A stretch of 24,877 nt of DNA from DATKCJ01 sp035513275 (GCA_035513275.1 DATKCJ010000087.1:1-24877); one strand, 5' to 3'. Shown: positions 1 through 9,004, numbered from the stretch's first letter. The notes: generated by a model not told the origin, from the sequence alone. A program made the numbers and translations.

Positions 1-735
1 GAGTATCAGGATCGACGGCGCGCATTCGAGGCATGCCTCGCGATGCTCGACAGGGTCCTTGTGACCTCGAGCGAGCAGGCCTCCGTCTTCGAGAAACGCG
101 TCACGAATCCGCTGCGCCTGCACTTCCTTCAACGGTCGCGCGCAACGATTCGCGCGGACAAACCCCGGGCGCGCACCGCCGCAGTCCGGCGGGAAGGACT
201 TACGTTCGTCGCGCTGAACATCGTCAATCCCGCCAAGGGCTACGAAATTCTCACGAGCGCATTTGCCGCTCTCGCGCGTGATTTTCCCGGTATCCAGCTC
301 AACCTCTACGGCCTCAGACACGCTGTCTTTCCAGGGATCCGGCAATTCGGACCCTACGATGACTCGGACCTCGATTCGATGATTGCCGACGCTGACTTCG
401 GAATCCTGCCCTCGATCTGGCCCGAGGCTTTCGGCTATGTCGGCCCCGAGATGCTCTCGCGCGGGCTGCCGGTGATCGCGAGCAACGTCGGTGCGATGCC
501 CGACTACGTGGCCGATGGGGAGAACGGCCTGCTCTTCGATCCCTCCAAGCCGCGCGCTCTCGAGGACGCAATCCGCAAGCTCATCGCAGATCCCGACCTT
601 CGAAGGCGCGTCTGGGAAGGCGCCGCCGGCGGACAGCGCCGCTACATCACAATCGAGGAGCACCTCGACCGACTCACAGGCCTCTACGACGAAGTCATGG
701 CGGAAGGCGCCGCACCCCTGGTCTCGAAAACGTGA
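1..735 (+). CDS. GT4-type glycosyltransferase, 5'-truncated by window edge
   Basis: The reading frame is open from base 1, so only the last 244 residues are present and the true start lies upstream. It is the C-terminal, nucleotide-sugar-binding half of a GT-B retaining glycosyltransferase. A strand resembling FVALNIVNPAKGYEIL opens the domain. The E-x7-E signature lies in PEAFGYVGPE, followed by SRGLPVIASNVGAMPDYV and NGLLFDP. The role is inferred as transfer of one sugar onto a lipid-linked EPS repeat unit at the cytoplasmic face; donor and acceptor cannot be read from sequence. It is a close paralogue of the gene at 1952-3310, sharing a 26-residue identical run encoded at 433-510 and 3020-3097. 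The stop overlaps the next start (GTGA). Confidence 0.88.
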   Translation, partial: EYQDRRRAFEACLAMLDRVLVTSSEQASVFEKRVTNPLRLHFLQRSRATIRADKPRARTAAVRREGLTFVALNIVNPAKGYEILTSAFAALARDFPGIQLNLYGLRHAVFPGIRQFGPYDDSDLDSMIADADFGILPSIWPEAFGYVGPEMLSRGLPVIASNVGAMPDYVADGENGLLFDPSKPRALEDAIRKLIADPDLRRRVWEGAAGGQRRYITIEEHLDRLTGLYDEVMAEGAAPLVSKT

Positions 736-1949
736 CGCAGACTGGCAGCGAATCGCGCGAACACGGCGCGCCAACCGCATCCCCGATTGAAACGGGATCG
801 TCCGGAAAACGTTTGAAGATCTGCATGGCCATCCACGGCTTCGCGCTCGGCGGCATGGAGGAGCATGCAGTCGACCTCGCATGCGGCCTCGCGGCGCGGG
901 GCCATCACGTGACGATGCTCCTTCCTCACAAAGGAGGCGGTCCGCTGGCGCCACTTGCCCCGCGGCTGATGGCGGCGGGAGTGCGCGTCGAAACGCGCCG
1001 GCTTCTCGACCTCGAGCGATTTGGCGACCGCGTGGCCGCGCGATGGAGTCTTGTGCGCTGGATGCGACGCCAGCGTTTCGACGTGCTTCACCTTCACCGC
1101 TACAATCCCTACCACTCGCACGCGCTTCCGGCGCTTGCAGCGCTTGCAGGCGTTCGCCAGCGATTTGTCTCCGAACAAGATCCCGGCCTCCAGTTTGGAA
1201 CACCGAAGCGGCTCATCGCGGCCTTCGGCGACTCGTTTGTCACGAGGTGGATCGTCGCTTCGTCGTTCTCGGAGCGCGCGATCCACGCCAACACGCGACG
1301 CAGCCCCGCCCGCGTTTCCCGCGTGGCGCTCGGAATTCCGACAGAGAGATTTCCCGAGACGTCGCCGGAGATGCGGGCCGCCGCGCGCGCCTCACTGGGC
1401 ATCGCACCCGATGCGTTCGCCATCGGCACAGTCTGCCGGCTTGTGACTTTGAAAGGCATCGACGACCTCCTCGCCGCAGCACCCGGGATGCTTGCGCGCT
1501 TTCCAAAGGCGGAGTTTCTCATCGCCGGCGGTGGCCCGGAGTCTGAGAGACTCGTCGCGGCGGGAAAGATCGTCGGCGAGCGCGTGCGCTTCCTCGGTCG
1601 CGTCGAGTCGACGTCGGACTTCCTCGCCGCACTGGACGTTTTCGCGTTCCCCTCGCGCTATGAAGGCTTCGGTCTCGCCGTCGCGGAGGCGATGGCAACG
1701 GGACTGCCCGTCGTGGGCACGCGAGTGGGAGCGGTCGAGGAGATGCTCACTGAGTCCGGCGGAGGTGCAGTCGTGCCGGCGAATGATCCCGCAGCCTTTG
1801 CAGCAGCGCTCGAGCAGTTCGCCACGAGCACGGAGGCTCGCTCGCACGCAGGCATGGCGGGCCGCCGGTATGCGCTTCGCGAACTTTCATTGCCCGCGAT
1901 GATCGACCGGTTCGAAGCCGTCTACGCGAGCCCTGGGGGTGCTGCCTGA
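732..1949 (+). CDS. Glycosyltransferase family 4 (GT-B fold)
   Basis: A complete 405-residue GT4-type transferase. The N-terminal acceptor domain carries the Gly-rich loop FALGGMEEHAVDLA (about 37-50) and DVLHLHRYNP (about 117-126). The C-terminal donor domain carries GTVCRLVTLKGIDDLL (about 232-247), FLIAGGGPE and the E-x7-E pair E311/E319 in SRYEGFGLAVAEAM. Such enzymes add a sugar from an NDP-donor with retention of configuration. I chose the GTG at 732 because it overlaps the upstream TGA by 4 bp, like many junctions here. It gives about 27 poorly conserved residues before the first beta strand, so a later start is possible. It sits between two paralogous transferases. Specificity is unknown. 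Confidence 0.92.
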   Translation: MTQTGSESREHGAPTASPIETGSSGKRLKICMAIHGFALGGMEEHAVDLACGLAARGHHVTMLLPHKGGGPLAPLAPRLMAAGVRVETRRLLDLERFGDRVAARWSLVRWMRRQRFDVLHLHRYNPYHSHALPALAALAGVRQRFVSEQDPGLQFGTPKRLIAAFGDSFVTRWIVASSFSERAIHANTRRSPARVSRVALGIPTERFPETSPEMRAAARASLGIAPDAFAIGTVCRLVTLKGIDDLLAAAPGMLARFPKAEFLIAGGGPESERLVAAGKIVGERVRFLGRVESTSDFLAALDVFAFPSRYEGFGLAVAEAMATGLPVVGTRVGAVEEMLTESGGGAVVPANDPAAFAAALEQFATSTEARSHAGMAGRRYALRELSLPAMIDRFEAVYASPGGAA

Positions 1950-1951
1950 AA

Positions 1952-3310
1952 GTGCTTATCGTCTCGGCCGGATTGAAACCCGACCACTTCGGCGGGTTGC
2001 CTTCACACGTCGAAGATGCGCTTCGAGGACTTTCTGCGCGCGGGATCGAGGTCGCCTATCTCAACACCGGCGCGAAGACGGGACGCACGGGCACGCACTT
2101 GTCCGAAAACGGCGACCGGCAGTGGCGCACATGGAATCTCGAATCGCGGTGGGCGCAGACTTCGTACTGGAACGGAACGGTCGATCCCCTGGAGCAGACC
2201 GCCCCGGATGTGGCATTCTCGCGCGCAATCGCCACCGTCGCCCGCGACTTCGCGCCCGACATCGTCCACTTCCACGAGCTCACCGCGTTCCCGATCGCAG
2301 CGGCTGCTGCCTTTCGCGAGACAGGCGCACGCCTGGTGTTCAGCGCGCATGACTTTTTCGCGCTCTGCCCGACTACCAAGCTTCAGCGACCCGACGGCAC
2401 GACCTGCGACCGGCCGGCGAGCGAACTCGACTGCGACCTCTGCTCCAAGAACGCGCGCCCCAATCGCAACCTGCAACTCGAGTCAGCGTGGGACCGTCGG
2501 CTCGCAACCTTGACGCCCGCGCGCAACATCGCACGCCGGATCATCCGATCGAAAGAGCGCGCCATCCGGGCGTCGCTGCCGCGCGAGGCCTACCAGGTGC
2601 GGCGTCACGAGTTCGTGCGCCACCTCTTGGGGTTCGACACCCTGCTCATGACGTCGCTCGACCAGATGCGCCGCTTCAGGAAATACTTCGGTGACGATGT
2701 GCGGCTCCACCTGTTGCCACTCTCGCGAACGACGTTTGCAGCCACGCCGCCGCCGCCGCGAACCGACACCGTCAATCCGGGCCGCACGGCTTTTCTCGCG
2801 CTCAACATCGTGAACTCTGCGAAGGGCCTCGCGCTCCTCGAAAAGACATTTGCCGGGATCGCATCGAGCCACCCCGGCGCGGTGCTCCATCTCTACGGTC
2901 CTTCCGGTGCCGACTCGCCCGGGATCCGCAGGCTCGGAAAATACAACGATTCCGATCTCGATGCCATCATCGCTTCCGCGGATTTCGGGATCATCCCTTC
3001 CATCTGGCCCGAGGCTTACGGCTATGTCGGGCCCGAGATGCTTTCGCGCGGCCTGCCCGTCATCGCGAGCAATGTCGGCGCCATGCCCGACTACGTCGTC
3101 GACGAGGCAAACGGTCTGCTCTTCGACCCGAAATCGCCCGGCGCACTGCTTGGGACCATCCGCACGCTCCTCGACGACGGCGGCCTGCGCGCACGGCTCT
3201 GGGCGGGTGTGGCCGCGACGCCTCGCAGCTATCTCATGATGGACGAGCACCTCGACCAGCTTCTCTCCCTCTACAAACTTCTTCTCGTGCAGCCGAGCGT
3301 CCCGGCGTGA
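1952..3310 (+). CDS. Glycosyltransferase family 4 with four-Cys N-terminal insert
   Basis: A 452-residue GT-B transferase starting at GTG 1952, two bases after the upstream stop. The N-terminal domain has a GGLPSHV loop (14-20) and IVHFHELTAFP (about 104-114). A cysteine cluster, C139, C152, C161 and C164, follows HDFF, an arrangement seen in a GT4 subgroup and possibly a metal site. The donor domain carries E354 and E362 as the E-x7-E pair within IWPEAYGYVGPEMLSRG. Its C-terminal half is nearly interchangeable with the transferase at 1-735, so a duplication is likely. A 36-bp gap without a clear signal separates it from the next gene. The acceptor and sugar are unknown. Confidence 0.92.
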   Translation: MLIVSAGLKPDHFGGLPSHVEDALRGLSARGIEVAYLNTGAKTGRTGTHLSENGDRQWRTWNLESRWAQTSYWNGTVDPLEQTAPDVAFSRAIATVARDFAPDIVHFHELTAFPIAAAAAFRETGARLVFSAHDFFALCPTTKLQRPDGTTCDRPASELDCDLCSKNARPNRNLQLESAWDRRLATLTPARNIARRIIRSKERAIRASLPREAYQVRRHEFVRHLLGFDTLLMTSLDQMRRFRKYFGDDVRLHLLPLSRTTFAATPPPPRTDTVNPGRTAFLALNIVNSAKGLALLEKTFAGIASSHPGAVLHLYGPSGADSPGIRRLGKYNDSDLDAIIASADFGIIPSIWPEAYGYVGPEMLSRGLPVIASNVGAMPDYVVDEANGLLFDPKSPGALLGTIRTLLDDGGLRARLWAGVAATPRSYLMMDEHLDQLLSLYKLLLVQPSVPA

Positions 3311-3346
3311 ACGCACCCCTTCACGCGTTCGAAGGTTTGAAAGCGC

Positions 3347-4282
3347 ATGATTGAAACAGCGCCCCCGATCTCGGTCGTGATCACGACTTTCAATCAATCG
3401 CAGTTCCTGCCGCGTGCGATCGACAGCGTGAAAGCAAACACCGCGCAGCCACTGGAGATACTGGTTGTCGACGATGGCAGCGGCGACCGGGAGAGCGAAG
3501 CTATCTGCACAGCCCACGGAAATGTGCGCCACTTTCGCCAGGCAAACCAAGGGGTCTCAGCCGCGCGAAACACAGGCGCCGCAAACGCAAGCAGTGAGTG
3601 GATCCTCTTCCTCGACGCCGACGACTTGCTTCTCCCGACTGCGATCAGCGCGCTGGGCCAGGCCGCGATGCTCTCGCCCGAGTCGGCATTTGTGATCGGA
3701 AGAAGCGAGCGCCGGTCGGGCGACTCCTCGTCCGGGATTTCGCAAAGTCCGGAGATTGCCGGCACGACCGATCCCTACTGCGACTTTCTCGCTCAAGCGA
3801 CGCTGTGGCACCCGGCGCAGGTACTTTTCAAGAGGCGGCTCTTGCTGTCGAGCGGAGGTTGGGTGCTCAAACAAGGCGCCGAGGATCTCGAACTCGTGCT
3901 GCGACTGGCGACACGCTATCCCTACAAGGTCCTGCCGGCCATCGTTTCGATTTACTGGCAGCACTCGTCGAACGTTTCCGGAAATCCGTGGCGGATGTAT
4001 CGAAGCATCTCCACGTGTTTCCGCGCCCACCGAAATGACCCGATGTTCAACACCCGGTCTGGTGCCGTGTTTCGCGCCGCCAAGGCGAGCCGCCTCGACT
4101 TCTACTGCCGCGGCATTCTCCTTTCAGGACTCTCCGATATCCGGCACAGGCGTCACCCGTTGAACCTGCTCAAGGGACTGGCTTTCGTCGCCGCCAAGCG
4201 GCCAGTCGTGCTCGCCTGGTTCATCCGGTTCCTGGTTCTTCGCATGTTCGGAAGGCACACAATGACCGCTCAACAAAGATGA
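3347..4282 (+). CDS. Glycosyltransferase family 2 (GT-A fold)
   Basis: A 311-residue inverting GT2 enzyme. The opening strand PISVVITTFNQSQFLPRAI (7-25) and the nucleotide-binding VVDDGSGD (about 40-47, D42/D43) are typical. So are GVSAARNTGA (69-78) and the metal-binding FLDADD (DxD at D90-D92). The C-terminal half includes GAEDLELVLRL, where an acidic residue probably serves as base, and ends in a hydrophobic, basic stretch that may sit on the membrane. The ATG at 3347 follows a GAAGG at 3331-3335, about 11 bases upstream, which is a modest ribosome site. The stop overlaps the next start by 4 bp. It probably adds a sugar to the EPS repeat unit; the sugar is unknown. Confidence 0.9.
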   Translation: MIETAPPISVVITTFNQSQFLPRAIDSVKANTAQPLEILVVDDGSGDRESEAICTAHGNVRHFRQANQGVSAARNTGAANASSEWILFLDADDLLLPTAISALGQAAMLSPESAFVIGRSERRSGDSSSGISQSPEIAGTTDPYCDFLAQATLWHPAQVLFKRRLLLSSGGWVLKQGAEDLELVLRLATRYPYKVLPAIVSIYWQHSSNVSGNPWRMYRSISTCFRAHRNDPMFNTRSGAVFRAAKASRLDFYCRGILLSGLSDIRHRRHPLNLLKGLAFVAAKRPVVLAWFIRFLVLRMFGRHTMTAQQR

Positions 4283-5097
4283 CGATCACTCTCGCGATCT
4301 GTTTCTACCGCGACGTCGACGTTCTACTGCGAACGCTGGACTCCATCGCCGCACAGATTCGGCGGCCGGATGAAATCGTCATCGCCGACGACGGGTCGGA
4401 CGAGGCGGTTGGCGTTCCAATCGCCGAGTGGGCGAACAAGCGCAAGGTGTCGCTGATCCACGCCTGGCACCCGAAGGACGGTTTCCGCCAGTCGGAGATG
4501 CGCAACAAGGCCGCCTTTGTCGCGACATCCGAATTCGTCAGCTTCATCGATCACGACTGCCTGCTTCCGCGCGGGTTCATCCGCAGCCATCTGAAGTTTG
4601 CAAACGAGCGCCATCTCCAGCTTGGACCACGGATCGACGTGATGCCGCCAACCACCGTGAACTTTCGTCCGGTGATGCTTCCAATCCTTCGCGGACTCGC
4701 GGCGAGGCGCCTCTTTGGATGGAAGACTGCGATCCGAGGCGACAAGCTGCTGCCCGCACCGCCGGATGTGATCCACGGATGCAATCTCCTCGCGCCCAAG
4801 AGCATGATCAACGCAATCAACGGATTCGACGAGGACTTCAAATCGTGGGGCTATGAGGATGCAGATTTTGTAGTGCGCGCCTGGCGGGCTGGCCACGGCA
4901 TCGGGCTCTCCGGATATGGCACCGCCGTGTTTCACCTCTACCATCCTTCGCGCGCAGATCTCGCGAACCTGTCGCGGTTCAAGGCGAGCGTCGCGCAATC
5001 CCGGGTTCGCTGCGAGAATGGCATCTCCAAACACAACGGAGTCGCGCTTCAACGCACGGTGCAAGGTTTCTACACGCGGGCCGTGTTTCCAAAGTGA
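4279..5097 (+). CDS. Glycosyltransferase family 2 with GT7-like C-terminal domain
   Basis: A 272-residue GT-A enzyme. ADDGSDE (about 36-42) binds the nucleotide. FRQSEMRNKAAF (about 69-80) is the conserved Arg/Asn helix. FIDHDCLLPRGF contains D91-H92-D93 as the metal site. WGYEDADFVVR (190-200) matches the W-G-x-E-D signature of galactosyltransferase-type C-terminal domains, with E193/D194 as likely catalytic or acceptor-binding residues. The ATG at 4279 overlaps the upstream TGA (ATGA), suggesting translational coupling. The W-G-x-E-D motif hints at hexose or N-acetylhexosamine transfer, but that is only inference. It directly precedes the large HAD protein, as many COG5610-neighbouring GT2 genes do. 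Confidence 0.9.
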   Translation: MTITLAICFYRDVDVLLRTLDSIAAQIRRPDEIVIADDGSDEAVGVPIAEWANKRKVSLIHAWHPKDGFRQSEMRNKAAFVATSEFVSFIDHDCLLPRGFIRSHLKFANERHLQLGPRIDVMPPTTVNFRPVMLPILRGLAARRLFGWKTAIRGDKLLPAPPDVIHGCNLLAPKSMINAINGFDEDFKSWGYEDADFVVRAWRAGHGIGLSGYGTAVFHLYHPSRADLANLSRFKASVAQSRVRCENGISKHNGVALQRTVQGFYTRAVFPK

Positions 5098-7116
5098 GTG
5101 GAAGAACCACACGTCTGCCGTCCGCCCGAATTCACCTCCGTGTCTGAGCCCAAGCAAAGCGTCGTGACGTTCGACATCTGGGACACCTGCATCGCACGTG
5201 CAACTGGTTCTCCTGAGTCGATCTTCCGCGCGACGGCACGCGCGCTTCTGGCCGGCGGCACAGATTCGGAAATCGCCGCGCTTGCGAAGCAGCGCGATGA
5301 AGCCGAGGACGAGGCGCGCAAGAACGTCGAGAACCGCGAGTGCACGTTCGCTGAAATCGAGGCTGCGCTCGCCAAGTCCGTGGGTGCCGAACTAGCCGCC
5401 GCTTACGTCGCCACTGAACTGCGCATCGAACGCGCCTCCGCACGGCCGAACGTCGCGATTCGCGCCGAGGTCGCGAAGGCCCGCGCCGCCGGATCGCTCG
5501 TGGCATTCATCAGCGACATGTATCTGCCAGGATCATTCCTCCGCACGTTGCTCGAAGATCACGGATTCGCGCTTCCGACCGACCCGGTCTTCGTATCGTG
5601 CGAGCACCGCGCGAACAAACACTCCGGGAAGATGTATGAGATCGTCCGCCGCGAACTCTCGCTCGAAGGGCGACATTGGACGCACATCGGCGACAACAGC
5701 GGATCCGACATCGTCATGGCCCGCAGGTCTGGGGCGACGACAATCGAGGTGCGCGCGTCGGATTGGACGGCAGCAGAGAAGCGGGTGCTCGAGTCGGCCC
5801 GCAGTCACTCCGAGCGCATCGCCGGGGCGATGCGCGCCACGCGGCTCGCGGCCGATCCTGCGATCCCGCCGGGTCGTGCGGCATTTCTCGCCGGCGTGGC
5901 TGCGCCGTGGCTGGTCGCGCTCACAACTCGAATGTTGTCGATGGCGCGCGAAGACGGTCGCCGCCGTATCTACTTCGCCGCACGCGACGGTGAGATTCCG
6001 CTGCGGATTGCGCGCATCCTCGCTCCCGAAGGCGTCGACTGCCGGTATCTTCCCGGATCGCGCAAGGCGTGGTGCCTCCCGGCGATGTTCGACTTGTCCC
6101 CTGCGTGCACGTCGTGGCTGCGACTCGCGCCGATGCGGCCCGACACGCTCCTCGCATCGCTTGGATTTCCGGAATCGGAACGCGAGCCAATCCTCTCGCG
6201 GTGCGGCTTCGACGGAGCTGCGAGGAGCCATCGGTGTTCGCAGGAGGAACTCGCACCGATCTGGGCCGACATCGCGGCGAACGGACTTGGGTCCGCGATC
6301 TCACGCCGCGCCGCCGAGGCGCGAGTCGCGTGTGTGGCGTTCCTGCGCGCAGAGGGCTTGTTCGACGAAGTGCCGTGGACGATCGCCGATGTCGGTTGGT
6401 CGCTGCACGGGCAGGCCGCGCTCAAGCGGATGCTCGCGGATGCGGGCGCGCGCCAGGAACCGCACGGGATCTATTTCATGATCCGCAACGATCGCCGTCC
6501 GGTATCGGAGACAGGGCCGGCGCATGCATGGATCGTCGGCGACGAAAACCAATCAAACGACTCCACCAACGAACTTCTCAGTTGGATGAGCCCGGTGGTT
6601 GAAGAGTGCCTGCTCACGAGTGCCGATCCGAGCGTGACGGGTTATTCCAGTCTCGGTGGTGCCGCGACGCCAGTGCACGCGGATTCGCGACCCACGCCGG
6701 GCGCGGTGCGGCATGCGGCCGAGTTGCGCGCGTTTGCGGAGGCGTTTGCGCGAGAGATCCTCGCAGAGGCGCGCGATCCGGAGTTCATCGCGACGCTCGA
6801 AAGCTGCGCGCTCGAAGGATTGCTCCACTTTCTCCGCGAGCCCGCGGAACACGAGGTCACCGCGTTGCGCGGTCTCCAGCATGCGACTGCACCGGGCGCG
6901 CCGGCCAACGACACGCAGCCCCTGGTGCGTCCCTACTCCCTCGGCGATGCGACAAATCTCGTCCTCCGTCGCGCCGGCTTGCAGCGCGGCGGCCAGAACC
7001 ACGAGCCCTACTGGCACACCGGCAGCATGGCGGTGACGCCCACGATCGCGCGCGCAGCCATGAAAGGAGCGCTCGCCCCAAATCCGCTCAAACGCATCTT
7101 TCGCGGGCCACGCTGA
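5098..7116 (+). CDS. Large HAD-superfamily protein of EPS loci (COG5610-like)
   Basis: A 672-residue protein. The N-terminal third is a HAD hydrolase domain with all four motifs: FDIWDT with D26 nucleophile, but W28 and D29; ISDMYLP (138-144); K174/K178 in RANKHSGKMY; and IGDNSGSDIVMARRSG (about 197-212). A cap helix rich in charged residues lies between motifs I and II. After about residue 255 comes a second region with RIYFAARDGEIPLRIARIL, a pattern typical of this family and unassigned, and it runs to a basic C-terminus. Such proteins recur among glycosyltransferase genes; their substrate is not known. Phosphatase or phosphotransferase activity on a sugar intermediate is inferred. The GTG at 5098 abuts the upstream stop; a second in-frame GTG at 5140 (residue 15) is an equally plausible start. 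Confidence 0.82.
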   Translation: MEEPHVCRPPEFTSVSEPKQSVVTFDIWDTCIARATGSPESIFRATARALLAGGTDSEIAALAKQRDEAEDEARKNVENRECTFAEIEAALAKSVGAELAAAYVATELRIERASARPNVAIRAEVAKARAAGSLVAFISDMYLPGSFLRTLLEDHGFALPTDPVFVSCEHRANKHSGKMYEIVRRELSLEGRHWTHIGDNSGSDIVMARRSGATTIEVRASDWTAAEKRVLESARSHSERIAGAMRATRLAADPAIPPGRAAFLAGVAAPWLVALTTRMLSMAREDGRRRIYFAARDGEIPLRIARILAPEGVDCRYLPGSRKAWCLPAMFDLSPACTSWLRLAPMRPDTLLASLGFPESEREPILSRCGFDGAARSHRCSQEELAPIWADIAANGLGSAISRRAAEARVACVAFLRAEGLFDEVPWTIADVGWSLHGQAALKRMLADAGARQEPHGIYFMIRNDRRPVSETGPAHAWIVGDENQSNDSTNELLSWMSPVVEECLLTSADPSVTGYSSLGGAATPVHADSRPTPGAVRHAAELRAFAEAFAREILAEARDPEFIATLESCALEGLLHFLREPAEHEVTALRGLQHATAPGAPANDTQPLVRPYSLGDATNLVLRRAGLQRGGQNHEPYWHTGSMAVTPTIARAAMKGALAPNPLKRIFRGPR

Positions 7117-7121
7117 AAAAG

Positions 7122-8342
7122 GTGACATCCCTCCGCAACAACTCCGTCCGCCATGTCGTCGCGAGCACACCTGACTGGCATCTGAGCGGCGTGAACGTCT
7201 TCACGACTCGCCTGTTCAGAGAGCTGCGCGCGCGCGGCTGGGAAACGACGATCGTGATCACCAACCCTACGGCCGCCCCCGCCGAGCTCGCGCCGGTGCC
7301 TGACGATTTGAACATCGTGCGACTGCCGCCGACACCGAACCGCGCCATCCGCCACCGGCAGGCGTTGTTGCGCGATGCACTCACGGAGCGCGCGCCTTGT
7401 GTTTACCTGCCGAACTACGACTTCGACACCGCGGGCGTCCTGCCGACGCTGCCGCGCAGCGTGGTCGTCGCCGGCGTCGTCCATAGCGACGAGGAGGTCT
7501 ACTACGACTTCATCCGCGACCTCGGCGCGTGGATGGACGGCGTCGTCGCAGTGAGCACGTCAATCGAGACTGAGATCGCGGCGCGGTTGCCCGGTGTGAA
7601 GGACCGGTTGACGCGGATCGCCTACGGTGTGCCCGTGCGTGATCGTCCGCCCGCGAAGCCTCAAACGCCACCGTTGCGAGTCGTCTTCGCAGGCCGGCTC
7701 TCGAAGCGGCAGAAGCGAACAAACGATCTCGCGGATGTCATCGCCGCGGTGCACAAGTCGGGCGCGTCTGTGATGTTCGACATCGCGGGCGACGGACCTG
7801 ATCGGGGCGAATTCGAAAAACGTGCCGCAGCGTCGATCGCAGCCGGCACGACGCGAATGCACGGTGCGATCAGTCCGGAGGCGACCGCGCGGCTCTTCGA
7901 TCAGTCGCATGTGTTGATCCTCACTTCGGAGTTCGAAGGACTGCCTGTCGTGATGCTCGAGGCGATGGAGGCCGGATGCGTGCCGCTCGTGACGCGAATC
8001 CGCAGCGGAGTCGGCGACCTCGTGGAAGACGGTCGCAACGGAATCCTTTTCCCGATCGGCGATGTCGCATCCGCGGCTGACGCGCTTCGCCAGCTCGCGA
8101 CGGGTGCGCTGCCCTTGGAGACGATGGCCGCTGCGGCGAGGGCGCGCCTCGAGTCTAGCGAGTTCACGATCGCGCGAGCGACAGACAGATATTCGGCGTT
8201 GTTCGAAAGCATGCTCACTTCGAGGGAGGACGGCACCTTCCGCCACAAGCCAGGCCGTGCGTTCATGCCGCGCCACCACCGTTGGGGCACGAGGATTGCG
8301 GTGCGCCTGGCCCAAATCACCGGACGGAAACACAACCCATGA
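7122..8342 (+). CDS. Glycosyltransferase family 4 (GT-B fold)
   Basis: A 406-residue GT4-type transferase. HLSGVNVFTTRLFREL (20-35) is the N-terminal glycine loop and helix. FAGRLSKRQKRTNDL (about 189-203) opens the donor domain. IAGDGPDRGEFE and the E-x7-E pair E272/E280 in SEFEGLPVVMLEAMEAG follow. The frame stays open far upstream inside the HAD gene, but that part is a shadow. The GTG at 7122, six bases after the HAD stop, is the first start candidate near the conserved N-terminus and has only a weak AAAAAG upstream. The stop overlaps the methyltransferase start by 4 bp. It probably adds one sugar of the repeat unit; specificity is unknown. Confidence 0.9.
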   Translation: MTSLRNNSVRHVVASTPDWHLSGVNVFTTRLFRELRARGWETTIVITNPTAAPAELAPVPDDLNIVRLPPTPNRAIRHRQALLRDALTERAPCVYLPNYDFDTAGVLPTLPRSVVVAGVVHSDEEVYYDFIRDLGAWMDGVVAVSTSIETEIAARLPGVKDRLTRIAYGVPVRDRPPAKPQTPPLRVVFAGRLSKRQKRTNDLADVIAAVHKSGASVMFDIAGDGPDRGEFEKRAAASIAAGTTRMHGAISPEATARLFDQSHVLILTSEFEGLPVVMLEAMEAGCVPLVTRIRSGVGDLVEDGRNGILFPIGDVASAADALRQLATGALPLETMAAAARARLESSEFTIARATDRYSALFESMLTSREDGTFRHKPGRAFMPRHHRWGTRIAVRLAQITGRKHNP

Positions 8343-9004
8343 AACTGCGCGCAATCGGCTCCAACACCAAATGGCTCGTTCTCGCCCGTCTTCAACATTG
8401 GAACTCCGTGCTCGCGGCGCGGAAGTTTCGTTCGAAACGCGGGTTGAAGATCCAGCTAGGCTGCGGCGCCCGCCCGCTGCAGGGCTGGGTGAACTGCGAC
8501 TATTGTCGCAACCGGTTTTCCCAGCCCGACCTCTGCTTCGATCTGCGCAATCGGTTTCCGTTTGCCGATGGATCAGCCGCGATCGTGCACTCCGAGCACG
8601 TGCTCGAGCACATCGCCTACCCCGGAGACAGCCTGCACGTGCTCGCCGAGTCGATGCGCGTGCTCGAACCGGGCGGCGTGCTCAGTATCGGCGTGCCCGA
8701 TCCCGGCTGGGTGCTCCCAGCCTACGTGAACGGCAGCGAGTGCGGGTATTTTGAATGGTTTCAAAAGAGCTCCGGGGCACCGGCCCCGATGCGCACGCGC
8801 ATGGAGGCTGTGAACTATCTCTTCCGCCAGGGCGGCGAGCACCAGTTCATCTACGACGAGGAAACCCTCGCGGCCCTTCTGGCGCGCGCGGGCTTCGTGA
8901 ACGTGCGGCGTCGTGAATTCGACCCGGCCCGCGACACCGAGGACCGGAAGATCGGAACGATTTACATGGATGCAGAGAAACGAAGGACCCCAATCAATGA
9001 GTGA
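8339..9004 (+). CDS. SAM-dependent methyltransferase (type 11 / COG4627-like)
   Basis: A 221-residue class I methyltransferase. Motif I is KIQLGCGARPLQGWVNCDY (about 37-55), where G41-C-G43 and D54 bind S-adenosylmethionine. ADGSAAIVHSEHVLEHI (about 76-92) is the post-motif with the frequent H-V-L-E-H signature, followed by VLEPGGVLSIGVPDP. Members of this group occur in polysaccharide clusters, where they probably O-methylate a sugar or cap the chain end; the exact target is inferred. The ATG at 8339 overlaps the upstream stop (ATGA). A longer in-frame start at 8282 exists but would overlap the upstream gene by about 60 bp with a non-conserved extension. Confidence 0.9.
   Translation: MKLRAIGSNTKWLVLARLQHWNSVLAARKFRSKRGLKIQLGCGARPLQGWVNCDYCRNRFSQPDLCFDLRNRFPFADGSAAIVHSEHVLEHIAYPGDSLHVLAESMRVLEPGGVLSIGVPDPGWVLPAYVNGSECGYFEWFQKSSGAPAPMRTRMEAVNYLFRQGGEHQFIYDEETLAALLARAGFVNVRRREFDPARDTEDRKIGTIYMDAEKRRTPINE
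8982..8987 (+). promoter_or_regulatory. Ribosome binding site for the gene at 8997
   Basis: GAAGGA lies nine bases before ATG 8997 and inside the end of the methyltransferase gene. It supports ATG 8997 over the longer in-frame start at 8913. Most genes in this operon lack such a clear Shine-Dalgarno match. Confidence 0.55.

Noticed and set aside
2483..3550. A 355-codon open frame on the minus strand
   Set aside because: It is antisense to a GT4 and the start of a GT2 gene, spans their intergenic gap, and shows only Arg/Val/His-rich mirror composition.
6606..7121. N-terminal extension of the GT4 gene at 7122 back to an ATG at 6606
   Set aside because: The stretch lies wholly inside the HAD gene in another frame, is Arg/Ala/Gly-rich, and conserved transferase sequence begins only after 7122.
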